Below are positions 10,286 to 28,000 of a DNA stretch of 64,000 bases, one piece after another (position 1 is the stretch's first letter; every line of letters begins with the position of its first letter). Where the stretch lies: positions 13,957,554 to 14,021,553 of the forward strand of contig CAXIPT010000001.1 in assembly GCA_964030475.1 (NCBI GenBank), in the 5' to 3' direction. The notes beneath the pieces were generated by a model. The model was not told the origin of the DNA. It ran no database searches and saw only the letters and a list, made by a program, of their open reading frames with translations. The translations under genes were made by a program, and so were the position numbers. Origin of the DNA: Tethya wilhelma (lineage: Eukaryota; Porifera; Demospongiae; Tethyida; Tethyidae).

Positions 10286-11640
10286 TCATGACACTAGAGT
10301 AGTTTCAGTTTTCTTATGTTCCTGAAAAAATCCAAGTGCATTAATCAACCACATTGCTGTAGTATTATTAATTTTTAATCCTTACTTGTAAACGCAAGAC
10401 AGCTGCCTCTAAGTTGGTAATGAAATCATCTAACGTCTCTTCATAGCTGGTCAATTCAAACTGCAAGAAGTGAGGGGGAAACTGAAGAGTTGCTGGGGTC
10501 AAGATGACTGGCAGATTCTTACCAAGGTTTCGTGTTGAGTTGCTTGAAAGTGTGAGGCTCTCTCAACCCTCTCTCCAGTGTGGACTGCATGAGAGTGATG
10601 CAATTGGAATGAGGTCCTCTATGGTAAACTATATATAAGACATACCATCTATTCTTGAGGTTTCCAATATGCAAGCCATTCTTTCACTATAGAGGTAGAT
10701 ATACAACATTGTCTGATAGCACCAACATAAACCGATTGAATTTTTAGTACTCACTTTTCAAATTTGACATCGTCTAATCTTTGCTGTAAGGTGTCCAGAA
10801 GTTGGTTTCTTTCACTGACAATAGCTAATGTTGATAATAAAGTGATGTTTCAAATTCTGTGAAAATTTTTCATTTTCAGTTCTCACCTTGATAAGAGCTT
10901 ATTTCTTCTCTAATTTGTCTGTTACTTTCCTGTGTAGTGTATGTGCATGGGTTTATGTCTCACTATTATATGTTTCATGTGTACATAAAAAACAACAACA
11001 ACAACAAACATTGCAACATAAACATACACTTGCAACAATGTCACATGAGGAAGACATTTCTTACCTTACACTGGCTGATCTCTTCAATCAAATCCTGGAC
11101 TTCTTTCAAATGTTTCGCTTCTACCTCTTTTGACCTTTCTTCTGTGATCTCTCTCTCTAAAATGAGATGCTGGTGTTGACGCTTCAATTCCATGTAGCTC
11201 AGGTTGCTAAGTGTGTGTCGTGGTTGTGTGTACAGTATAGATATATAACCTTAAATAAGGCAGCTTAATAGAAACTATGTACAATACCTTTTAGGATTAG
11301 CTTTCCTTGGTAGAACTGTTGCTGAGCTCAAGTTTAGAGCTGGGGCTGGGGTAAGGTTCTCCTTCAACTCTTGAGAACCAACACTGCTTGACATTGGCCT
11401 CACCCTAATCTTATCTCTATCAGAGCCGTGTCTTGAGCGGACTTTTTTAACCATGTGTTGAGAATCAGAAACCTTTTCAGCTGACTTTGTCCTCTTTCTT
11501 GGCTGCTCCTGACCACTGCCACTGGTGCTCGTTTGAATCTCAGGAGGGGGTATTACTTTTATACTCCTTACAGGAATTCTACTATGTCTCTTAGATGGCT
11601 GAGGGAGCACTGCTGCTTTGTTTAAAACTTCTGTAGACAT
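10286..11640 (-). CDS. Coiled-coil protein of unknown function, 8 exons, about 273 aa
   Basis: Exons on the minus strand: 11640-11288, 11206-11065, 10929-10887, 10824-10755, 10686-10646, 10584-10523, 10460-10386 and 10321-10286. All have GT-AG borders and matching phases (822 nt including stop). The first about 118 residues are basic and rich in Ser, Pro and Arg (SKRHSRIPVRS, KKVRSRHGSDRDK), which is typical of low-complexity microtubule- or DNA-binding tails. The rest is charged heptad-like helix (LEREITEERSKEVEAKHLKE, ERNQLLDTLQQRLDDV). I do not recognise the family. The layout of basic tail plus coiled coil is like the augmin subunit HAUS8, but that is only a guess. It shares a short upstream region with glycogen phosphorylase. 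A partial copy lies at 1872-2697. Confidence 0.7.
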
Positions 11641-11851
11641 ATTTATACGTTTTCACAGTCCAAATTTCTTCGCTGATGCAATGTTGACTTTTTGAGTTCT
11701 TGATCACCTTCACAGAGTTCAAACCACCTGCTCCCTCCTTTTTTTTCTTCTGAGCATGCGCACAGGAAGTTGCTGGAAGGAAGTGAACCCTTGACCCACA
11801 CAGAACAGACTCTTGCTTGGTTCTGAGAGAGGACTTGTGCGTACTGAAGAG
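11641..11851. promoter_or_regulatory. Shared bidirectional promoter region
   Basis: 211 bp separate the start codons of two divergent genes, the coiled-coil gene (minus) and glycogen phosphorylase (plus). Both 5' UTRs and promoters must lie here or in the neighbouring coding exons. No clear TATA box is visible. Confidence 0.6.
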
Positions 11852-18495
<6,644 letters not shown>

Positions 18496-18833
18496 GACAC
18501 TATATGTTATTAGTCTCTTGTCAATCACGACTGTTGCATGTGTGTAATATTAATGGTACGTGGACTGGTGTGGGTTGTGTTGAGGAGGGTGTGCTCTTTT
18601 TAGGAATCATGTTATGTGTATGTTTTACTGGACTAGATATAATATGTTATACTAATGCTAGTTATAGCTGTAGTAATTGTTAGTGATTTCATTGTTGGTA
18701 TTATTATTGTACCAATCAGTCAGTTTTATCGATCTTGATTTCATAATACTATAATAATTATGTCAGTAAAAATAATAAATACAACTATATTGCAAAAAGC
18801 AAGGTTTTGTAGTTCAACAATGTTCTCTGTGGT

Positions 18834-20278
18834 TCATGGTACCCAGGGTGAGTCCATGGCTCCAGGCCAGTCACTGATGTAATGCTCATCCAAACCATTC
18901 TGCATGACATTGTAGAACATAATCAGTCAAAATGAGCTTGTAGACAGGTTAAGGCACAGTCTTAGCTGTGGTGGTGCTTACCAGTGTGTCCATGTCTTCA
19001 GTTGAGAGCTCAAAATCAAAAAGGTCAAAGTTCTCCTTGATCCTTTCCTTATTTCCGGTCTTAGGGATGCACACAAACCCACGTTGGAGACTCCATTTGA
19101 TCATCACCTGAGCTGGGGACTTCCCATACCTGCATGGAAGAGTGAACTTAATTTTTAGTATACAAATACCTTGAACATCCATAGATATCCATTTCAGACT
19201 ACAAGCCTGTAAATATGTCAGTAATGCCATAATGTAGCTCACTTCTTTCCTATTGCAATCAGAGTGGGGTTGCCTAGCTTCTCAGCTTTAGCAAGAGGTG
19301 AGTAGGCCATTATGACAATCCCTTCTTTCTGACAGTAAGAGACACACTCATCCCAGGCCAGGAAGGGATGGATTTCAATCTGGTTCACTGTGATGACATG
19401 AATCATGAACTGCCACAGGTGAATGGATATCAGGACATACTTACCAACAGGGACTTCATCAGGTCTGGCAGTCTTCAGTTCTTTCAGATGGTGTGCATTG
19501 AAATTAGCTACACCAATGGATCTAAAATGTACATAAGCAAATTAATAATAGCATTCAAGAAAATGTTCATACGATGTATGTCCATTATGTCCCAACAATA
19601 AAATAGTTTACTTTGTGAATCCTTGTCTCCTGAGTTCAATCATGGCATCCCAAGTCTCCAAAGTCTTTCCTCCCATTGCTGAGTGCATGAGATACAGATC
19701 CACATACTCCAAACCTAATCTAGTGATCACAACATTAATATGCAATGACATCATGACACATGTACCTCTAATTTGACCCACCCACCTTTTCAAGCTCGTA
19801 TGGAAAGCCTTTTTTGTGTTCTCTTTGCCATGACTGTCATTCCAAACCTGTCAAATTGTGCAGAGCAGGAGTACAATTCACAATGGCTCCAACTCACTGA
19901 GCCCATGATATGACTATGGATATGGCAAGCCAACTGATCCAAGTTCAAGCAAACTCAGCTACGTAAGATACCTTTGTGACAACAAATAATTCTTCTCTTG
20001 GAACACCACACTCCTTGATGGCCTTTCCTACTTCATCTTCATTGCTGAAAATTCATGTAAAGTATATATGAAGAATCAATGGCATGATCAGCACTCATAG
20101 ATAGTAGCTGTATTTATAGTGTTCATGTTTACTTGTATAAAGTTGCAGTGTCAAACAATCTGTATCCAGTTTCAACTGCCCAGGTAACAACTTCAGTCCG
20201 ATTTTCTAAGTATGTACCAAGTCCAAGTGCTGGCATCTTATAGCCATCACTTAGATGCTTTGTGAGCTTGCTAGCCAT
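18834..20278 (-). CDS. Aldo-keto reductase 1, 2,5-diketogluconate-reductase-like, 274 aa
   Basis: NADPH-dependent carbonyl reductase of the aldo-keto reductase superfamily, presumably cytosolic; the substrate cannot be read from sequence. Eight exons on the minus strand (20278-20133, 20044-19972, 19847-19786, 19719-19612, 19521-19445, 19387-19243, 19129-18982, 18899-18834) join in phase to 825 nt. The catalytic tetrad is visible: Asp43 and Tyr48 in RLFDTATLY, Lys73 in VVTKVW and His106 in DLYLMHS. The spacing equals that of bacterial-type AKR5 enzymes (45-50-75-108 in 2,5-DKG reductase). Cofactor motifs near the end include [14 protein letters not shown]. The start at MASKLTKH was chosen because it gives family-length protein. 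Its 3' end faces phosphorylase in tail-to-tail order. Confidence 0.9.
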
Positions 20279-20496
20279 ATCTCTGGTCTGCTCGATTCTG
20301 CTGCTGCTCAACTCTGGATCTGGTAAGAGTCGATACACTCAGTTGCGCAAAACGCTATGAGTCAGTATGATGTCATCGTCCACTGCAGATGATCATGGGA
20401 GAATATTTGTGGAGGAAACTGCCAGTCTGGATCTCATTCTGTGTCACAGTGATTAGCTATTTGGATTCTCGGACATGATATGACTACAGCACATCC

Positions 20497-20550
20497 TATC
20501 CTCGTTCCTAGGCCCGCAAAGGCCCTCTTTTGGGCCTGAAGACGAGGCTA
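20497..20550. mobile_element. 54-bp foldback element with 10-bp target-site duplication
   Basis: It runs from TATCCTCGTTCCTAGGCCC to GGGCCTGAAGACGAGGCTA. It is flanked by CAGCACATCC at 20487-20496 and 20551-20560. Same family as 13552-13625, and the same insertion is present at 22932-22990. Confidence 0.75.
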
Positions 20551-20587
20551 CAGCACATCCAAGATACATTAATTTTAATACATTTTA

Positions 20588-20746
20588 TAGAGCTCTTGCA
20601 ATTACGTAAAATGAGTCACTTCCGTATGGCAAAAATGTACAGAGCAATACGGAGAAATGAGCAGCTGTCATTTACTTCCGTATGGCTAATTCTAGTATCA
20701 CTTCAAAATGCTTCCGGTTTTGATGACGTCAATTGCAAGAGCTCTA
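20588..20746. mobile_element. MITE with 16-bp terminal inverted repeats, absent from the paralogous site
   Basis: The ends are TAGAGCTCTTGCAATT (20588-20603) and AATTGCAAGAGCTCTA (20731-20746). The paralogous sequence near 23022-23035 reads straight through as CATTTTATTGTTGC, an empty site. The target duplication appears to be TA or a little longer. Confidence 0.85.
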
Positions 20747-20858
20747 TTGTTGCATATCAATCATAATATTATTGATCTTGACAATAAATTAAATACCAGT
20801 TTTGCGCAACTGAGTTTCAATGTCAAGGGAAAAAATACAGTAATAGTTTATTTGTGGT

Positions 20859-22708
20859 TCATGGGATCCAAGGTGAGTCCATGACTTCAGGCCACTCACT
20901 GATGTAATGCTCATCCAAACCATTCTGCATGACATTGTAGAGTGTTAATGATCCTTATAGACATGCCACTTACCAGGGCACAATGCTGACTGTGACTATT
21001 GCTTATAATTATACCAGTGTATCCATGTCTTCAGTTGAGAGCTCAAAATCAAAGAGGTTAAAGTTCTCTTTAATCCTCTCCTTCTTGCCGGTCTTAGGGA
21101 TGCACACAAACCCACGTTGGAGACTCCATTTGATCATCACCTGAGCTGGGGACTTCCCATACCTGCATGGAAGAGTCGACCATTATTACCACGATTTGTG
21201 GTGGCAATCAACGGTCAACTCATGCAATACCATTACATCATCAGCATGCCAGGCAACACAGTGTCACTCCCCACTCAATGTCATGGAATAATCTGTGAAG
21301 TACTGCATGTATCTACTGCAGTGGAGTAACAGGTGCTTGTGTTGCACGTTGGGTATGTAGATGAGAGCCTAGGAATGAGGCTAACAGTAAATTATGCCAT
21401 TATCTTAATTATGTACATGCAGCTCACTTCTTTCCTACTGTGATCAGAGTGGGGTTGTCCAGCTTCTCAGCTTTAGCCAGAGGTGAGTAGGCCATGATGA
21501 CAATCCCCTCTTTCTGACAGTAGGAGACACACTCATCCCAGGCCAGGAAGGGATGGACCTCAAACTGGTTCACTGTGATGACATGAATCATGAACTGTCA
21601 CAGGTGAATGGATATCAGGACATACTTACCAACAGGGACTTCATCAGGTCTGGCAGTCTTCAGTTCTTTCAGATGGTGTACATTGAAATTTGATACACCA
21701 ATTGACCTAAATTAATGTACATGAACAAAATAATGTTCCTACAATGTCCATAATTATGTCATGCATATTAGTATTGTTTCTGATTCAAGAAAATGTTTGT
21801 TATGATGTATGTCCATTATGTCACAACAATAAAGTAACTTACTTTGTAAGTCCTTGTCTCTTGAGTTCAATCATGGCATCCCAAGTCTCCAAAGTCTTTC
21901 CTCCCATTGGAGAATGCATGAGATACAGATCCACATACTCCAAACCTAATCTAGTGTTGTTTGAAACATACACGAATACATACAAGGGAATAAAACACAG
22001 GGACTGCAATTGATATTCTAGACCTTAGATAATATAGGGCTAAGGGCTAGGGCATTATCTGTTTTCTAGACAGACATGAGAGTAACAAATTCATCAACTG
22101 TTTACACCTTTTCAAGCTAGTGTGAAAAGCCTTTGTTGTGTTCTCCTTGCCATGACTGTCATCCCAAACCTATCAAATGTTGTAGACTATTAGTGAAATT
22201 CAGGATACCTCCATTAGGCACTGTGGCACATCAAGCTCAGGCTCTCAACTACAAATATGTCATACGTACCTTTGTGACAACAAACAACTCTTCTCTTGGA
22301 ATACCACACTCACTAATGGCTTTTCCTACTTCATCTTCATTCCTGTTAAATACAATGTAAAGTATGAGGAAATTATCCAACACATGCAAAAAGATACAGC
22401 ACTAGAAATCAAGACAGCATAGCCTAAATATTTTTAGCTCAAAATACTTGTAGAAAGTTCAGGGGGTGGCGACTCCCATATGTACTGTACTTGGAGCCGC
22501 GACCGCGGTCAAGATGACGGTCAACGGTCAAAATGAGAAAAAATTATAGTGTTCATGTTTACTTGTATAAAGTTGCAGTGTCAAACAATCTGTATCCAGT
22601 TTCAACTGCCCAGGTAACAACTTCAGTCCGATTTTCTAAGTATGTACCAAGTCCAAGTGCTGGCATCTTATAGCCATCACTTAGATGCTTTGTGAGCTTG
22701 CTAGCCAT
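20859..22708 (-). CDS. Aldo-keto reductase 2, chimeric tandem copy, 274 aa
   Basis: Same family and catalytic residues as AKR1. Exons on the minus strand are 22708-22563, 22342-22270, 22169-22108, 21950-21843, 21706-21630, 21572-21428, 21162-21015 and 20924-20859, totalling 825 nt in phase. Exon 1 and the promoter match AKR1, whereas exons 2-8 match AKR3. The join lies in intron 1 at about 22440-22550, where a fragment of AKR3 exon 1 (ACTTGTAGAAAGTT) is still visible beside unrelated sequence. The protein ends [16 protein letters not shown]. The gene looks intact, with AKR1-type control of an AKR3-type enzyme. Confidence 0.85.
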
Positions 22709-22931
22709 ATCTCAGTCTGTCGATTCTGCTGCTGCTCAACTCTGGATCTGGTAAGAGTCGATACACTCAGTTGCGCAAAACGCTACGAGTCAGTACGATG
22801 TCATCGTCCACTGCAGATGCAAATCCATCATGGGAGAATATTTGTGGAGGAAACTGCCAGTCTGGATCTCATTCTGTGTCACACTGATTAGCTATTTGGA
22901 TTCTCGGACATGATATGACTACAGCACATCC

Positions 22932-22990
22932 TATCCTCGTTCCCAGGCCCGCAATTCAAAGGCCCTCTTTTGGGCCTGGGGACGAGGCTA
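22932..22990. mobile_element. 59-bp foldback element, duplicated insertion
   Basis: The ends are TATCCTCGTTCCCAGGCCC and GGGCCTGGGGACGAGGCTA. The flanking repeat CAGCACATCC lies at 22922-22931 and 22991-23000. It shares the insertion site of 20497-20550, so it predates the AKR duplication. Confidence 0.75.
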
Positions 22991-23139
22991 CAGCACATCC
23001 AAGATACATTAATTTTAATACATTTTATTGTTGCATATCAATCATAATATTATTGATCTTGACAATAAATTAAATACCAGTTTTGTGCAACTGAGTTTCA
23101 ATGTCAAGGGAAAAAATACAGTAATAGTTTATTTATGGT

Positions 23140-24882
23140 TCATGGGATCCAAGGTGAGTCCATGACTTCAGGCCACTCACTGATGTAATGCTCATCCAAA
23201 CCATTCTGCATGATATTGTAGAGTATTAATGATCCTTATAGACGTGCCACTTACCAGGGCACAATGCTGACTGTGACTATTGCTTATAATTATACCAGTG
23301 TATCCATGTCTTCAGTTGAGAGCTCAAAATCAAAGAGGTTAAAGTTCTCTTTAATCCTCTCCTTCTTGCCGGTCTTAGGGATGCACACAAACCCACGTTG
23401 GAGACTCCATTTGATCATCACCTGAGCTGGGGACTTCCCATACCTGCATGGAAGAGTCGACCATTATTACCACGATTTGTGGTGGCAATCAATGGTCAAC
23501 TCGTGCAATACCATTACATCATCAGCATGCCAGGCAACACAGTGTCACTCCCCACTCAATGTCATGGAATAATCTGTGAAGTACTGCATGTATCTATTGC
23601 AGTGTAGTAACAGGTGCTTGTGTTGCACGTTGGGTATGTAGATGAGAGCCTAGGAATGAGGCTAACAGTAAATTATGCCATTATCTTAATTATGTACATG
23701 CAGCTCACTTCTTTCCTACTGTGATCAGAGTGGGGTTGTCCAGCTTCTCAGCTTTAGCCAGGGGTGAGTAGGCCATGATGACGATCCCCTCTTTCTGACA
23801 GTAAGAGACACACTCATCCCAGGCCAGGAAGGGATGGACCTCAAACTGGTTCACTGTGATGACATGAATCATGAACTGTCACAGGTGAATGGATATCAGG
23901 ACATACTTACCAACAGGGACTTCATCAGGTCTGGCAGTCTTCAGTTCTTTCAGATGATGTACATTGAAGTTTGATACACCAATTGACCTAAATTAATGTA
24001 TGTGAACAAATGTTCCTACAATGTCCATAATTATGTCATGCATATTAGTATTGTTTCTGATTCAAGAAAATGTTTGTACGATGTATGTCCATCAAGTCAC
24101 AACAATAAAGTAACTTACTTTGTAAGTCCTTGTCTCTTGAGTTCAATCATGGCATCCCAAGTCTCCAAAGTCTTTCCTCCCATTGGAGAATGCATGAGAT
24201 ACAGATCCACATACTCCAAACCTAATCTAGTGTTGTTTGAAACATACACGAATACATACAAGGGAATAAAACACAGGGACTGCAATTGATATTCTAGACC
24301 TTAGATAATATAGGGCTAAGGGCTAGGGCATTATCAATGTTCTAGACAGACATGAGAGTAACAAATTCATCAACTGTTTACACCTTTTCAAGCTAGTATG
24401 AAAAGCCTTTGTTGTGTTCTCCTTGCCATGACTGTCATCCCAAACCTATCAAATTTTGTAGACTATTAGTATAATTCAGGATGCCTCCATTAGGCACTGT
24501 CGGTGGCACATCAAGCTCAGGCTCTCAACTACAGTGTCATACGTACCTTTGTGACAACAAACAACTCTTCTCTTGGAATACCACACTCACTAATGGCTTT
24601 TCCTACTTCATCTTCATTCCTGTTAAATACAATGTAAAGTATGAGGAAATTATTCAACACACGCAAAAAGATACAGCACTAGAAATCAAGACAGCATGGC
24701 CTAAATATTTTTAGCTCAAAATACTTGTAGAAAGTTGCAGTGTCAAACAATCTGTATCCAGCTTCAACTGCCCAGGCAAAAACTTCAGTCCGATTTTCCA
24801 ACCATGTACCAAAACCAAGTGCTGGGATTTTATAGCCATCACTTAGTGTTAATGTTAGATGCTTCATGACTTTGCTTGCCAT
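23140..24882 (-). CDS. Aldo-keto reductase 3, about 278 aa
   Basis: Exons 2-8 are almost identical to those of AKR2 (last exon 23205-23140). Exon 1 (24882-24725) differs from AKR1 and AKR2: it encodes [17 protein letters not shown], four residues longer, then [11 protein letters not shown] and [10 protein letters not shown]. The catalytic Asp, Tyr, Lys and His are all present. It is head-to-head with the ROCO kinase gene, 158 bp apart, so the two may share a promoter. Its substrate is unknown. Confidence 0.85.
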
Positions 24883-25040
24883 TGCTGAAAGCTAAAAGAC
24901 GATTCAAGTCTGGTAAGAATCGATACATTCAGTTGTGCAGCCACGTGGCCACGTGGTGCTTCCAAAAGAGGATAAGACTCTGACCTATTGACTTCAAACT
25001 GAGAATCAGAGTGCATATCACATCAGAGGAGAGAAGCCAA

Positions 25041-28000
25041 ATGGCTGATCGTAGATCCAGTTCCCTCCATAAATTCTGCCGCGATGGTAGCAGAAAGAAG
25101 ATCGAAAAATTCGTTGTAGGTATGGATGGATCCGAGCTCGCTGATCAGTTAGCCAGCAGACAGGGCATGTATGGCTACACACCGCTCCACGAGGCCGTGG
25201 TCACAGGGAAGAGTGATATTTTGGAGTTTTTGTTATCCAATGCTGAACACCCCCTTGTGAACTGCAAGGCAGCAAGTGGGTACACCCCTCTCCACCTAGC
25301 AGCTAGCAGTGGTCACAGAGAGTGTGTAAAAACCTTACTGAAACATGGAGCAAATATCAACAGCAAAGACGAGTATGAGAAAACACCAAAGCAGACGGCT
25401 GAGCTGAATTCAAAAGGAAGTATAGTACGCATGCTTCGAAGTGAAGGTATGCACACATTGAAGAGCCAAATATTATGTATGGTTAAAAAAACTCAGCATT
25501 TAGATATATAAACTCCTGTGGTGCGCTGTACATGACATTGTGCGTATGCCATGAATGTACAAAATTTCCAACCATAGTAGATACAGTCTAGTCTAGTCCT
25601 AGACCCCACCTCTTTCGCCAGCGAAAAATAGGGGTCTAGAAAAACTGGTGCACTTCCGGTGAAATTCTGGAATGTAGCTGCGTCATGATTCACGTGCAGC
25701 CTGACCTCAAAAATTTATTATGGCTCTTTCTGCATTTTCGCGAGCAAGTTTCAATCATTTTTTTTTGTGTCCAAGCAGGAGACTTTACAGTGAACATTAT
25801 TTAAGCCCTGAGAAAAGAGTAGTCGGTAAATAATCTTCACCGAATAGATCGAGTGCTTCAAGTCAAAAGTCACGCTAACCCTACCCACTGCAATTTCCGT
25901 AGCTCATGCCTTTGTACTAACTAAATTCTTATCTGTTCCATTTAGAGATGAAAGCACTAGCTTCAGCGATGTCAATGGTATGTTGTTTCGAGTTTCAACA
26001 GGTTTCAAAACTTTTGTACACACACGCAAAAATTCTACAGACTAGTCAGTTTACAAGTAACAATTTTTCGCGACTTCCACAATCAATGTTCAGTCATGTG
26101 ACATAATTGTCACATGACTTCATGTAAGCAATCTGATTGGCTCTGGCTATTTTTGAGCAGAGAACGCCAGAAGTGCGCCAGTTTTTCTAGACCCCTATTT
26201 TTCGCTGGCGAAAGAGGTGGGGTCTAGGACTAGACTAGATACAGTCCATGCTGTGGACAATATTGTCTATGACAGTACATGGTTCCTAAGGTTGCTAACA
26301 CTTATATAGCTTTGCTGTACTTCCTTCTACTGTGACAACATACAAGTTTGTGTAGTGTTGTGTGGTGTCCCTGTGTGACCTAATGTTATTTTAGCAACCC
26401 AAATATTGATTTTCCCTTTACTCCACATTGCTATCACACTACACTTCTGCAGAACTGGTCAAAGAAGTTGAAAATAATGGAGATAATTTGTCTGAACTAC
26501 TCAGAAGTGGAGCTGATCAACTTGAACCTGATTGTCTCAACAGAGCACTTGTTGCAGCTACAAGAAACAACCACCACCACAATATCGCTAAGCTTATCAT
26601 CAAAGGGGCCACTAATCTTGAAGAGTGCCTCCAGATTGCCAGAAGTGAAAAGAAGCCACAAGCTCGAGCCATGCTTCTTCTTGTTAAGGCTGCAAGGACT
26701 GGAAACAAAGCCATTATTAGAAAGCTGTTTGGAGAGAGAACTGAAGATCTCGAAAATCCAGATGACTATTCCGATGAGGATTTCAGAAACGTTCAAAAGG
26801 GAGTGCGAACTGGAGTGGTATCCACTGTGGTTCCAGTTGACATTGCTCGACGGCACGGTCAAGAAGCTGTCCGTGAAGAGCTATTGTTGAAGACTGATGT
26901 GAACAAGAAGGAGAGATGTGTGTTCTGGCACAGTCTTCGGCTGCTTCAGCTAGACATGTCCTGGCTGATGAAAATTCACTGGGTGAAAGATCTCCAGCTG
27001 TCTAGAAATGGTTTCAAGACACTTCCTCCTGAAATGGGAATCTACTTGAGACAGGTATAATTATGAAGGTACTGTGTTATCTAGATACAGGGCATTAATG
27101 TTTTCTATATTCTCATACATACTATAGGTAGTGAAGATAGACCTGAAAAACAATGAGCTGTCATCAATTCCGCAATGCCTGCTCAAGTTACCCAACCTTG
27201 AACAGCTGAATCTCTCACACAATAAGCTCGTGGAGTTGCCCCATGTCTCTAAGTGGTCCATTTCCCTCACAAAACTCAATCTCTCTTACAATCAGCTCTC
27301 CTCCATACCCCCCAACACAGCTGCACCAGCTCTCAGGTCCCTCAATTTGAGTAACAACCAGTTCAGTTCAGTACCCCTTTGCATCTGTTCCTTCACAATG
27401 TTGTATTCACTCGATCTCTCCAACAATCCCAATATTCTGACCCTCCCAGCCGAAATGGGAAGACTCTCCCATCTCAGTCAACTCAATCTGACTAACCTGA
27501 AGGATCTCAGTGATCCACCAAAGAACCTCCAGAAAGAAGCTAAAGATTGTATCCGCTACCTGAACAGCAAGCTACGCTGTGAAAGAGAGTTCTTCAAGAT
27601 GAAGTTGATACTCGTTGGCTGTGCCGATCGAGGAAAGACAACTCTCGTAGCTCGCCTCCAAGGTAAGAGTTGTGGAAACAAGTCCACAGTTGGAGTGGAG
27701 ATCAGTGAATGGTCTTTCAAGCCCTACCTGGGACAGAAGCAGTTCCATTTCAGCATCTGGGATTTTGGTGGCCAAGAAGAGTACTATGCCACTCACCAAT
27801 GCTTCCTCTCTCAATATTCTCTTTACCTGCTGCTCTTTAACCTCACTCACGGAGATAAAGGTGTCGAGGAATTGAAGCCGTGGCTCAACAACATAGCCCT
27901 TCGAGCTCCCCATTCATGTGTCATCATCGTTGGCACACATCTGGATCAAGTAGAAGAGGACCAGAGAGTGGAGGTGGATGCCTTGCTACAGAGGGTTGCA

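Larger units (their letters stand above)
20279..20858. other. Intergenic region between AKR1 and AKR2 with two small elements
   Basis: The promoter-proximal part (20279-20496) is nearly identical to 22709-22931 upstream of AKR2, so the two genes share a promoter sequence. The rest holds the 54-bp and 159-bp elements listed separately and the 3' flank of AKR2. Confidence 0.6.

Noticed and set aside
10825..10886. Frameshifting 1-bp difference between the two coiled-coil copies
   Set aside because: The difference falls in a short intron when the acceptor at 10825-10826 is used; both copies keep the frame.
25946..25977. Possible extra ROCO exon between the ankyrin exons
   Set aside because: It has GT-AG borders but lies inside the MITE and would put the following exon out of frame; direct splicing of 25446 to 26453 keeps the frame.
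26468..26890. Second plus-strand frame over the ankyrin exon
   Set aside because: It is a shadow of the ROCO reading frame; only the other frame shows ankyrin residues and correct splice phase.
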